NCBI GenBank assembly: GCA_025612375.1
Contig: JAAXKN010000022.1
Span: forward strand, 7,502 to 71,501
DNA: 64,000 nt
Origin: Ignavibacteria bacterium
Lineage (GTDB): Bacteria; Bacteroidota; Ignavibacteria; Ignavibacteriales; SURF-24
Reading direction: 5' to 3'
Shown: positions 41,960-49,470 of the stretch, in pieces
How the letters are laid out: each line of letters opens with the position of its first letter
How positions within the stretch are numbered: the stretch's first letter is position 1
Notes under the pieces: model-generated
The model's input: the letters and a program-made list of their open reading frames with translations, nothing else
What the model was told of the DNA's origin: nothing
Database searches by the model: none
Made by a program: the position numbers and the translations under genes

Positions 41960-44626
41960 TTAAATTTCCACTCTGAAGCCCAACTTAACGAGTCTTGGCG
42001 CAGGCTGCTGGCCGGGGTCCATTCTGTAGTCATAGAGCGAATTAAACCTTGCGTATTTCTGGTGCACCAGGAGATCGCGGATAGGGATCTGCGGCAGTCT
42101 TTCAACTCTGGTGTAATCAAACACATTCTGGACTGAAAGGAAGAGGCTGGTTGCGACACCGGCAAGGGTAAAATTCTTATAAACTCTTAAATCCATTGAA
42201 TATTCGGGTTTGAAGCGTCCCTGGTTCTGGAGCTGAATATTAGTTACCGGGAAATAATCGGTCAACGGGTTATACGGGTAGCCTGAGCTGAATTTGTTAA
42301 GGGAAGTAATGCCCCAGTCCTCGCCCTGTATTGTAACCGTAGCGTTGAGGACGTGCCTCTGGTCCCAGTTAAGGGGGATGAGAGACTTGGTGGTTAAGTT
42401 TTTGTTCATTTCAGTTCCCGCGGTGCGGAAAGCTTCCTTTGGGTCGGAGCCGTTACCGTCTGCCACCTGGAATGTATAGTCTATTGCTGCCGAGAGCATA
42501 CCGGTTTTCAGCAGGTCGAGGGAAATTGTGGTGCCCCAAACGTTGCCGAAGTCGGCATTGGCATACTGGCCGTATTCGAGCGCATAGTAAGTTTCGAAGA
42601 ACTGTGTGCCTGAAAGGCCGCGGTAATCCTTATAATAGCAGTTAGCATTTAGCACGAGGTTGGAAGCCACCTGCTGCTGGAGGCCTATTTCAAAGACCGT
42701 GGTGCGCTGTGCTTCGAGGTCGGCGTTTCCAATAAAGCTGCTGAACCTGGCGCCTTCAACTTCAAACTCGGGGTTTTCATAAAGCCTGTCAGATTCCGGG
42801 ATCTGGAAGAACTGTCCGTATGAAACGTGCAGGTTACCTTTATCCGAGATCGGGAATGCGAGGCCCAGGCGGGGGCTCAGCTGAGTTTTGGCAGTAGCGT
42901 CCCTGTAAGCCACCGACTGGTCCACTCCGAGATTATTGTGCGGGTCGGTCATATTGACCGGGACCTTGCTTTTAGAGTTATAGTAGTCGAACCTGAGGCC
43001 GACGTTTACAATAAAGTCCTCGACTTCAATTTTATCCTGGAGGAAGGCGGCCATTTCCACCGGTTTTCTGAAATAATAGTTATGCGAAGCGGCAGTAACG
43101 TCGTCGATCTTCAGCTGCCAGTTGGTATTGGCGTCGCGGCGTACGGCAAAGTTTTCATTTTCCAGCTGATACTGTCTGTACTCTATTCCGGCCTTAAAGA
43201 GGTTATAGCGGTCTACCTGTCCTGTAATTTCGTATTTAATTGCCTTAGTATCGTTTTTCCTGTAGAGGAAATTAGGATCGATTCCGCCCACGTTAAAGAT
43301 GTTGTTAGGCATGGTGCGTGAGGGCTGGATACCGGCAACAAATATGGAGTCGAAAGGGTTTTCATTTGCATAGATCTTCAGGCGCGTTGTATAGTATGAA
43401 AGCTGGAGCTGGTGGAAGAAATTCTGATTTATAGTATGGGTAATAGTAAAAAGGTTATTCAGGCTTTTCAGGTAATCGGTTCTGAGGTAATCGGGGTTAA
43501 ACATATTTGCGTGGCTTGTGCCGCTGTAAGGTTTATACTCCGAGTTATCGCCTATTACAAGATAATTCAGTTTAACGTTTGTAACCGGGTTATAGGTAAT
43601 CTTTGCCTGGAAAGAGGCAGCCATAGCCGGGCTGAGTGGGACCATAGCGCTGTCGCCTGAGGACTGTTCCATATATTTAGAAGCGTCCTGCCCCTGGAAG
43701 TAAACCGTATCGCCGGGTGTATGGATTCTCTGACCGTAGAGGTAGCCTTCCTCGTTGCGGTATCTGCCGGAGAGGAAGTAGTGCACTTTATTGCTCAGCA
43801 AGGGCACGGGTCCGCTAAGTGAGCCTTCGACATATTTCTGTGAAAGAGGATTAATCTTATTAATATTAAGGAACATATCGGAATGGGACGTCAGGAAGTC
43901 GCCCGCGTAGGCCGAGAAAGTTGCGCTTGTTTTGTCGCCGCCCTCTTTGGTCATGATATTAACGATTCCCGACATTGCCTGGCCGTACTCGGCGTTAAAA
44001 GTACCGCTTATGACCTGGAGTTCCTGAACGTTATCGTTCTGCACGTCGACGGCGAGGCCGCCCGAGAAGGGGTTAGAGACAGCCATACCATCTATATAGT
44101 ATTTAATTTCAGAAGAGCGGCCGCCTCTCATATGCATACCGCCGCCGGCGTCTGTTGTAATTCCGGCCTGGAGAGAGAGGATGTCGCCAATATTTTCAAC
44201 AGGAAGTGTTTTAATCTGGTCTGAACCGACTACCGACTGAGAAGAAGTAAGGTCGTGTATAATGACATCCTTCTGAGCGATTACCTCGACGGTGTTAGTG
44301 CTGACGAGAGAAGATTTCATATTAAAGTCCAGGCGCGTAGTTCTGTCGGCGCTCACGGATATATTTTTCTGTATGACTGTATTATAGCCGATAAAGGAAG
44401 CCTTAACCTCCCAAGTACCCGGAAGGACATTAATGATAGAATAGTAGCCTTCTGCATCGGAGACTGCCCCGAGTGCAGTTCCCGTCACAAGAATTGTAGC
44501 ACCGATCAAGGGCTCACCAGTGTCGGCATCTTTAAGTCTGCCCGAAATTTTTCCGGTAGTTCCGGCCTGCAGTGCAGAATTGAATAAAAGAATAGCAAAT
44601 AGCCAATGGACTATTGTCTTTTTCAT
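41960..44626 (-). CDS. TonB-dependent receptor with CarboxypepD-regulatory-like domain
   Basis: About 888 residues from the ATG at 44626 (GAGG upstream); the longer ORF begins at a TTG. The signal peptide is MKKTIVHWLFAILLFNSALQAG. An N-terminal CarboxypepD_reg-like beta domain (GKISGRLKDADTGEPLIGATI...) is followed by the plug (IKTLPVENIGDILSLQAG, GMHMRGGRSSEIKYYIDGMAV, FNAEYGQAMSGIVNI). A 22-strand-type barrel then ends LVKLGFRVEI. Such receptors import oligosaccharides or chelates using TonB/ExbBD energy. No SusD gene follows; instead come the 1070-residue protein, PorV-like protein and CBM9 protein. It is the first gene of the long minus-strand block and lies behind two TGTATATATACA palindromes. 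Confidence 0.92.
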   Translation of the reverse strand: MKKTIVHWLFAILLFNSALQAGTTGKISGRLKDADTGEPLIGATILVTGTALGAVSDAEGYYSIINVLPGTWEVKASFIGYNTVIQKNISVSADRTTRLDFNMKSSLVSTNTVEVIAQKDVIIHDLTSSQSVVGSDQIKTLPVENIGDILSLQAGITTDAGGGMHMRGGRSSEIKYYIDGMAVSNPFSGGLAVDVQNDNVQELQVISGTFNAEYGQAMSGIVNIMTKEGGDKTSATFSAYAGDFLTSHSDMFLNINKINPLSQKYVEGSLSGPVPLLSNKVHYFLSGRYRNEEGYLYGQRIHTPGDTVYFQGQDASKYMEQSSGDSAMVPLSPAMAASFQAKITYNPVTNVKLNYLVIGDNSEYKPYSGTSHANMFNPDYLRTDYLKSLNNLFTITHTINQNFFHQLQLSYYTTRLKIYANENPFDSIFVAGIQPSRTMPNNIFNVGGIDPNFLYRKNDTKAIKYEITGQVDRYNLFKAGIEYRQYQLENENFAVRRDANTNWQLKIDDVTAASHNYYFRKPVEMAAFLQDKIEVEDFIVNVGLRFDYYNSKSKVPVNMTDPHNNLGVDQSVAYRDATAKTQLSPRLGLAFPISDKGNLHVSYGQFFQIPESDRLYENPEFEVEGARFSSFIGNADLEAQRTTVFEIGLQQQVASNLVLNANCYYKDYRGLSGTQFFETYYALEYGQYANADFGNVWGTTISLDLLKTGMLSAAIDYTFQVADGNGSDPKEAFRTAGTEMNKNLTTKSLIPLNWDQRHVLNATVTIQGEDWGITSLNKFSSGYPYNPLTDYFPVTNIQLQNQGRFKPEYSMDLRVYKNFTLAGVATSLFLSVQNVFDYTRVERLPQIPIRDLLVHQKYARFNSLYDYRMDPGQQPAPRLVKLGFRVEI

Positions 44627-44775
44627 GGAAAGGTGCCTCAAATTTGTTAAAAACTTTAACTGTGCCGATCTATTAAATTAATTTTTTCAGCCGGAGGAAG
44701 ATAAAATTATAAGAGAACCACTTAAAGTTTGGTCTTGAGACGAGCAGCGTAAGCTTTGTTTCTTTACACGGTCAA

Positions 44776-44787
44776 TGTATATATACA
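44776..44787. promoter_or_regulatory. Candidate operator TGTATATATACA (site 1 of TonB operon)
   Basis: A perfect 12-bp palindrome about 150 bp upstream of the TonB-receptor ATG. It is identical to the cores at 12379-12390 and 44933-44944. Its probable binder is the AraR-like regulator at 27932-29008. Confidence 0.6.
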
Positions 44788-44806
44788 ATTGCATCAAAAT
44801 GTTGAC

Positions 44807-44822
44807 GGAAATATATATTTCC
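44807..44822. promoter_or_regulatory. Perfect 16-bp palindrome GGAAATATATATTTCC
   Basis: It lies between the two TGTATATATACA copies in the same control region and is a different sequence. It could be a site for a second regulator or part of the minus-strand promoter. Evidence is symmetry and position only. Confidence 0.35.
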
Positions 44823-44932
44823 CGATTTTTAAAAGCAAATAGTTTTTAAAATAAATTCAAAATAATATAACAGGATAAAGAGGTACCAAAATATACACTA
44901 CGAACCAGCCTTAAAACGCCTAAAATCCACAT

Positions 44933-44944
44933 TGTATATATACA
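44933..44944. promoter_or_regulatory. Candidate operator TGTATATATACA (site 2 of TonB operon)
   Basis: A second exact copy, 157 bp from site 1, close to an integral number of helical turns. A pair of distant operators would allow DNA looping, as known for AraR-like and LacI-type repressors. Confidence 0.6.
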
Positions 44945-45352
44945 GATAATTTTCAGGCCAATATTGTTCTGCCATAAAAATTCAGAAGGCGGGCACAATA
45001 TATTTTCAAAACACCGGGGGGGGAATTAATAAGGAGAAGCTCCCATTTTTTTCTAAAATCAGGTTGCTTGTTTTAATAATATAAACTATTTTGCTGCTGA
45101 ATCTTTAACAGAGGCTATTTAAGCCGGGGGTTCCTGCTTTCGGGGGAAACTTTCAGATCAGCTATCTTTTTCAGACGGCCTGACATATGGATTTTCTTAA
45201 GCGCAATAACCATTCTCCAACATTCCTGCTTATAATACTGCGCTGCAGCGGCAGATAATTTTCGACAAAAAAATCCCTTTTCAGGCTATTTCATTAAACT
45301 GTTTCTTGCAAATTAATTAACTTTTCAAACAATTATTTTTCAGGAAGTTTTT

Positions 45353-46912
45353 ATGAAGAAAATGCTATTTTTGTCCTTATTTCTGTTTGTTCTGTTTGTA
45401 AGCTCTTCATACAGCCAGATAACAAACTTAACAGTCGTTGGCAGCACCGCGAGCTTTTCGGTAAGATCGGGTGATAATTTCGGCTGGAGCTACAATGTGC
45501 CCAACGCGGGCGATACGACGCTTGTACAGATCTGGATTGATGCCGACCAGAACGGGGTGCTTAATCCCGCAGTTGATGTGCTGTGGACATTCTTCAACCA
45601 GATTGACGGCGATTCACGCGGGCAGAACGGGCCCCCGGATATTGACTACACGGCAAATAAGTCTGTGGCATTTGAAAGTCCGCTTGGGCTTGCACCTGCT
45701 CATTACATAATGCTTTTCAGGAATCACAGACACTACACCACTTTCACCGGTGTTGTAAACCATATGAATTCACCCGTCTACACGATTTCAGGGACTGTCA
45801 GTGTGCCTGCCGGGATGAGCAAAAAGAACATAGTTCTTTCGCTTAATGCCGAAGGTGAAAACGGGACAAACCTCTTCTGGGATGCCGCTACGGATGAAAA
45901 CGGGAACTACACAATTGAAATGAGCGCTGATACATCTGGCAACCCCTGGGTTGTCAGACCGGACAACACCTTCATAATGGGTGCAGCCGTTCTTGACAAG
46001 AATGAGAAACAGCTGGTCATTTCACCAAAGCAGACCTCATACACAGGAAACAACTTTACCTTTACGGCACCAAGCGCGACAATTACAGGAACTCTTAAGG
46101 ACGACAACGGAAACTCTGTCATTGGCAGCGATGTGAGCCTTGTGGCCGGCGAAGGAGCTTTTTACCGCTATGCTCCAACTGACACGGCAGGGGTATATCA
46201 CCTGGGGCTCCTCCCAAGCGAAGTGCCGCAGGAGGTTATTGTGCTTGAATCCCATTCACGCGGTGAAGGTAATGTCTTAAATGCCTACACCAAGGTAGGC
46301 TCCGTATCTGCAGGGAACAACATTACACGCGACCTGATTTTATTCAGGCCGAACGCCACAATCAAGGGCAAAGTTACACTTGACGGACATGCCCCGGGCT
46401 TCATGATGAATTTATCATGCCTGAACTCAGATTCGCTGTTTACAAATTTATTGACAGATAACGAGGGAAACTTTACAGCAAACGTCACATCAAAAGTTTT
46501 CAATTATACTATCTACCCGGTAATTGACTATATGAACGGCGGACAAAATTACTTCTTTACGCCGCTTACGGCTCATCCGGGACAGAGCGGCCTGGTTCTT
46601 AGTATTTCAACAACATCAGATGTAAACAACGAGACGCCTGCCGCACCTTCAGAATTCAGGCTTTCGCAGAACTATCCCAATCCTTTCAACCCGGTTACAA
46701 CAATTAAGTACTCGGTTGCAAAGGAAGGTTTTGTAAGCCTTACGGTTTATAATCTTATAGGCAGCAAAGTTGCAACCCTGGTAAGCGAATACAAGCCGGC
46801 AGGCCAGTATTCAGTGCAGTTTGACGGCCGCGGTCTTGCAAGCGGAATTTACCTCTACAGGCTGGAGTCGGGTAATTTCAGCGCATACAAAAAGCTTATT
46901 CTGATGAAGTAA
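45353..46912 (+). CDS. T9SS-secreted protein with carboxypeptidase-regulatory-like domains
   Basis: 519 residues; signal peptide MKKMLFLSLFLFVLFVSSSYSQ. The N-terminal ~120 residues form a beta domain with a DADQNGVLNPAVD calcium-like loop. Two or three Ig-like carboxypeptidase-regulatory-type domains follow (YTISGTVSVPAGMSKKNIVLSL, ATITGTLKDDNGNSVIGSDV, ATIKGKVTLDGHAPGFMMNL). The T9SS tail starts at NYPNPFNPVTTIKYS and ends YKKLILMK. No enzyme motif is visible; it is probably a surface structural or binding protein. SD AGGAAG precedes the ATG. It is transcribed divergently from the TonB operon across the shared control region, and so could be co-regulated. Confidence 0.85.
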   Translation: MKKMLFLSLFLFVLFVSSSYSQITNLTVVGSTASFSVRSGDNFGWSYNVPNAGDTTLVQIWIDADQNGVLNPAVDVLWTFFNQIDGDSRGQNGPPDIDYTANKSVAFESPLGLAPAHYIMLFRNHRHYTTFTGVVNHMNSPVYTISGTVSVPAGMSKKNIVLSLNAEGENGTNLFWDAATDENGNYTIEMSADTSGNPWVVRPDNTFIMGAAVLDKNEKQLVISPKQTSYTGNNFTFTAPSATITGTLKDDNGNSVIGSDVSLVAGEGAFYRYAPTDTAGVYHLGLLPSEVPQEVIVLESHSRGEGNVLNAYTKVGSVSAGNNITRDLILFRPNATIKGKVTLDGHAPGFMMNLSCLNSDSLFTNLLTDNEGNFTANVTSKVFNYTIYPVIDYMNGGQNYFFTPLTAHPGQSGLVLSISTTSDVNNETPAAPSEFRLSQNYPNPFNPVTTIKYSVAKEGFVSLTVYNLIGSKVATLVSEYKPAGQYSVQFDGRGLASGIYLYRLESGNFSAYKKLILMK

Positions 46913-46940
46913 TCTTAAAAACAGAATATTAGTTAATCAA

Positions 46941-46969
46941 AAGCCCCGGGCAGCATGATCCCGGGGCTT
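46941..46969 (+). terminator. Strong intrinsic terminator
   Basis: AAGCCCCGGG (46941-46950) pairs with CCCGGGGCTT (46960-46969), followed by TTTTTTT, 28 bp past the stop of the preceding gene. Confidence 0.93.
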
Positions 46970-47538
46970 TTTTTTGTCCGGCATGCTTTTTCAGCCCTTC
47001 CCCGCCGGCTGTTTTACCCCGGAGGAATATGTCGCGGCTGCCGCGGCTCCGGGGGGTGGTTGGGATCGTTTTCCCCGGGGGTTCCCGCATTCACCTTCGG
47101 TGAATTTGGTCACCCCCGGCTACAAACAAAGCGCCCCATCCGGGGCTTAGTAACTGCGTCTTTCTAAATGCTCTTAATTTCACGGGTTTTCTGAATTCCT
47201 GTGTATACACCGCAGGAGTATAATCAGGGGATATAGTGCACATAATAAGGACACCGGTATCTTGATTTAGTCGGTTTAATGTTGTAGCTTGATCATGTTC
47301 TTTTAGAGGCTTTCCGGTTTTTTGGCCTGGTTCGGTGATTCACAATTCTTTTTGTAAGGGCGGACTCCCCCGTCGCCTGAAGTTTCTCGGTTTATAAAAG
47401 TTACACAGATAAATAAACACCAGCTCCGGTGCAGGGCATAAAGCAGCTTTACTAATATCAGCTTTACCCGAACAGCTGTGCATGCATTTACTATGCCGCG
47501 CTTCACCGGATTAACCAATAACATCCGAGGGGAAACAC
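46970..47538. other. Intergenic region with repeat remnants (569 bp)
   Basis: Around 47040-47155 there is GC-rich inverted-repeat material (CATTCACCTTCGGTGAATTTGG and a GCCCCATCCGGGGC hairpin near 47132-47145) of REP type. A perfect palindrome GTGTATACAC is at 47201-47210. The short ORF that could be drawn at 46955-47167 runs through the terminator and repeats and is not a gene. The promoter of the next gene must be in the last ~300 bases but is not clear. Confidence 0.5.
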
Positions 47539-48801
47539 ATGACAACATTCCGTACAATTAAGAACTGCTTTCTTATTCTTTTTACTTTAATTCCTCTTAC
47601 ACTGCAGGCGCAGTGGGTGCAGACCAATCTGCCCTCCAATGCGGACATTCTCGATATTTTTGCTGATGGAAGCACAGTTTTTGCCGGCACAAAAACCTCA
47701 GGGCTCTATATTTCAAAAGACAACGGCATGACGTGGACGCAGTGTCAGGAGCATAAGGTCCTCTCATACGGAGGCTTTGAATCTCTTGACGGCAAGATCT
47801 TCTGCACAGTGGGCGGCGCGGGCGTGCATTATACGACCGATCTGGGTGCTACGTGGAAGGATGTAAACAACGGCCTGAACGTAATGAATACCTCCACCAC
47901 GGTCCTGTGCGGCGGGAACCTTTTTGCCCTGGTCCTCAGCGACGGCATCTACCGCTCCACCGACAAGGGAGCCAGCTGGACCAAGCTTACAGGCGGACTT
48001 GCCGAGTTCAGTTCGCTCAATCAGCTTATAGCCTGCGGCAATACACTTTATACCGCCCAGTATTTAAAGGACGCCTACAGCAGCTCCGATCAGGGGCAGA
48101 CGTGGAAGATCGTACAGCTAGGAAACCCCAATCCGATTGTTTTCACACTTGTATCCTGCAATAACCTGCCTTTCCTTTTTGCATATGGAAAGGGATTTTT
48201 TTATTCCACAGATAACGGGCAGACATGGCCATCACTGAGGAAAGATCTGGTTGCAAATGATATTGTCTATGAAGGCGGGAATTATTTTGCCTTCGGGTAT
48301 GCAGATGGAGGAAAACAGTGGGGCGTTTTCAGGTTTAAGCTGGGAGACACAACCCTTACTCCGATGAACAGCGGGCTGCCGCAGTCGGCAATTATAACTA
48401 AGGCTTTAAATACCGGCAAGTACATGTTTGCCGCGGTAAAGAACAACGCCGCAGGAACCGATAAAAACGGCATTTACAGGATTGCAACTTCGGAGCTGGG
48501 AGCAACAGATGTGGAAACCGCCGCGGGCACGCGCCCTGAAAAGTTTGAGCTAAGGCAGAATTACCCTAATCCTTTCAACCCCACAACCACAATTACGTAT
48601 TCACTTCCCGAGGCGGGGCACGTAAGGCTGGCTGTTTACAACCTTTTGGGAAAAGAAGTAGCGGTGCTTGCCGATGAATACCAGGCTGCAAGTGTTCACA
48701 CAGTTAATTTCAATGCAGAAGGCCTCACAAGCGGAATTTACCTCTACAGGCTGGAGGCAGGAAAGTTTACGGCATATAAAAAGCTGCTGCTGCTGAAATA
48801 G
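47539..48801 (+). CDS. T9SS-secreted Asp-box (BNR/sortilin-like) beta-propeller protein
   Basis: 420 residues; signal peptide MTTFRTIKNCFLILFTLIPLTLQAQ. The body has five Asp-box motifs at regular spacing (SKDNGMTW, TTDLGATW, STDKGASW, SSDQGQTW, STDNGQTW), the hallmark of BNR/YCF48/sortilin-type propeller blades. A T9SS sorting domain follows (NYPNPFNPTTTITYS ... YKKLLLLK). Asp-box propellers occur in sialidases, xyloglucanases and binding proteins; no catalytic residues of these families stand out, so a binding or adhesive role is likelier. AGGGGAAACAC precedes the ATG. It is monocistronic with a terminator just downstream. Confidence 0.87.
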   Translation: MTTFRTIKNCFLILFTLIPLTLQAQWVQTNLPSNADILDIFADGSTVFAGTKTSGLYISKDNGMTWTQCQEHKVLSYGGFESLDGKIFCTVGGAGVHYTTDLGATWKDVNNGLNVMNTSTTVLCGGNLFALVLSDGIYRSTDKGASWTKLTGGLAEFSSLNQLIACGNTLYTAQYLKDAYSSSDQGQTWKIVQLGNPNPIVFTLVSCNNLPFLFAYGKGFFYSTDNGQTWPSLRKDLVANDIVYEGGNYFAFGYADGGKQWGVFRFKLGDTTLTPMNSGLPQSAIITKALNTGKYMFAAVKNNAAGTDKNGIYRIATSELGATDVETAAGTRPEKFELRQNYPNPFNPTTTITYSLPEAGHVRLAVYNLLGKEVAVLADEYQAASVHTVNFNAEGLTSGIYLYRLEAGKFTAYKKLLLLK

Positions 48802-48826
48802 TTTCACATAATATAAAGATAACAGA

Positions 48827-48855
48827 AAGCCCCGGCATTTATGGATGCGGGGCTT
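48827..48855 (+). terminator. Intrinsic terminator after the beta-propeller gene
   Basis: AAGCCCC (48827-48833) pairs with GGGGCTT (48849-48855), followed by TTTTG. Confidence 0.88.
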
Positions 48856-48869
48856 TTTTGTTGGCGGAT

Positions 48870-48885
48870 GTGCAATATATTGCAC
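48870..48885. promoter_or_regulatory. hipBST operator 1, GTGCAATATATTGCAC
   Basis: A perfect 16-bp palindrome just upstream of the -35 element of the toxin-antitoxin promoter. It shares GTGCA/TGCAC ends with the second palindrome at 48931. Likely bound by the HTH antitoxin. Confidence 0.75.
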
Positions 48886-48892
48886 TTTGCCC

Positions 48893-48921
48893 TTGACTTT
48901 TACATTAAAGAGAGGTAATTT
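48893..48921 (+). promoter_or_regulatory. Promoter of hipBST
   Basis: TTGACT (48893-48898), a 17-bp spacer and TAATTT (48916-48921), lying between the two operator palindromes. The predicted start gives a leader of about 20 bases, without a clear ribosome site. Confidence 0.7.
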
Positions 48922-48930
48922 TACTTAAAA

Positions 48931-48946
48931 GTGCATTATAATACAC
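48931..48946. promoter_or_regulatory. hipBST operator 2, GTGCATTATAATACAC
   Basis: A near-perfect palindrome (one mismatch pair) that ends two bases before the hipB start codon. A bound repressor here would cover the transcription start and the ribosome entry region. Confidence 0.75.
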
Positions 48947-48947
48947 T

Positions 48948-49154
48948 ATGGATAAAGAAGAATTAGGCAAATACATCAAGGCCAGGCGAAGCATTCTGGG
49001 AATTTCGCAGAATGATCTTGCTGAAATAGCAGGCATTTCCATTCGCAGTCTGAAGGATATTGAAACTGGTAAGGGAAATCCCACGCTGGAGCAGCTGAAA
49101 AAAATTTTAGGGCCTCTGGGTCTTCATATCAGTCTGGAGGTAAACAATGGATAG
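48948..49154 (+). CDS. hipB: HipB-like XRE antitoxin/autoregulator
   Basis: 68 residues, almost wholly a helix-turn-helix of the XRE/Cro type (LGKYIKARRSILGISQNDLAEIAGISIRSLKDIETGKGNPTLEQLKKIL). The family binds operator palindromes and represses its own operon. In HipBST systems HipB supplies DNA binding while HipS does most of the neutralising. Its gene overlaps hipS by 8 bases, indicating coupling. There is no Shine-Dalgarno sequence before the ATG, which instead abuts operator 2; initiation may be weak, or from a short near-leaderless transcript. Confidence 0.88.
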   Translation: MDKEELGKYIKARRSILGISQNDLAEIAGISIRSLKDIETGKGNPTLEQLKKILGPLGLHISLEVNNG

Positions 49155-49470
49155 AACAGCCCTGGTATATTATAATGATATTCCAGCGGGCAGGCTCACT
49201 CAGGGTGAAAACGTATATACCTTTGAATATGAAGATACATATCTAAAGGATGCAGGACTTCCTGCAATAAGCCTCAGTTTTCCAAAGCAAAAGGAAGCCT
49301 TTACCGCGCAGGTTCTATTCCCTTTCTTTTATGGGCTGCTTTCAGAAGGAGAAAATAAGATTATTCAATGCCGCAGGTTGAAAATTGATGAAAATGATCA
49401 TTTCACACTTTTAATTAAGACCGCCGGCAGCGACACCATTGGCGCGGTAACTGTAAGGGAGATGGAATGA
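49147..49470 (+). CDS. hipS: HipS-like antitoxin (HipA N-subdomain-1 homologue)
   Basis: 107 residues corresponding to the N-terminal subdomain 1 of HipA, encoded as a separate small protein. Visible family features are ALVYYNDIPAGRLTQG, YTFEYEDTYL, PAISLSFPKQ, LFPFFYGLLSEGE and IKTAGSDTIGAVTV. In the E. coli O127 HipBST system the equivalent protein, HipS, is the antitoxin that binds the kinase HipT. A GGAGGT site lies just before the ATG. The stop overlaps the hipT start by 4 bases. In a HipA-type locus this domain would be fused to the kinase; here it is clearly split. Confidence 0.85.
   Translation: MDRTALVYYNDIPAGRLTQGENVYTFEYEDTYLKDAGLPAISLSFPKQKEAFTAQVLFPFFYGLLSEGENKIIQCRRLKIDENDHFTLLIKTAGSDTIGAVTVREME

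Larger units (their letters stand above)
44642..45352. other. Divergent AT-rich control region (711 bp)
   Basis: It separates the minus-strand TonB operon from the plus-strand gene at 45353. It contains two TGTATATATACA palindromes, a different 16-bp palindrome at 44807 and a GGGGGGGG run near 45020. I see no ORF with coding character. Promoters for both directions must lie here, but no -35/-10 pair is convincing enough to place. Confidence 0.6.

Noticed and set aside
41960-44626. Classical SusC/SusD pair
   Set aside because: No SusD-like lipoprotein with TPR helices lies next to the receptor; the neighbour is a beta-rich 1070-residue protein.
46955-47167. Short plus-strand ORF after the T9SS gene
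   Set aside because: It starts inside the terminator and runs through REP-like DNA; Pro/Arg-rich translation, no ribosome site.
47201-47210. GTGTATACAC as a fourth copy of the candidate operator
   Set aside because: Related half-site, but shorter centre and different flanks; kept only as a note because one variant copy is not convincing.
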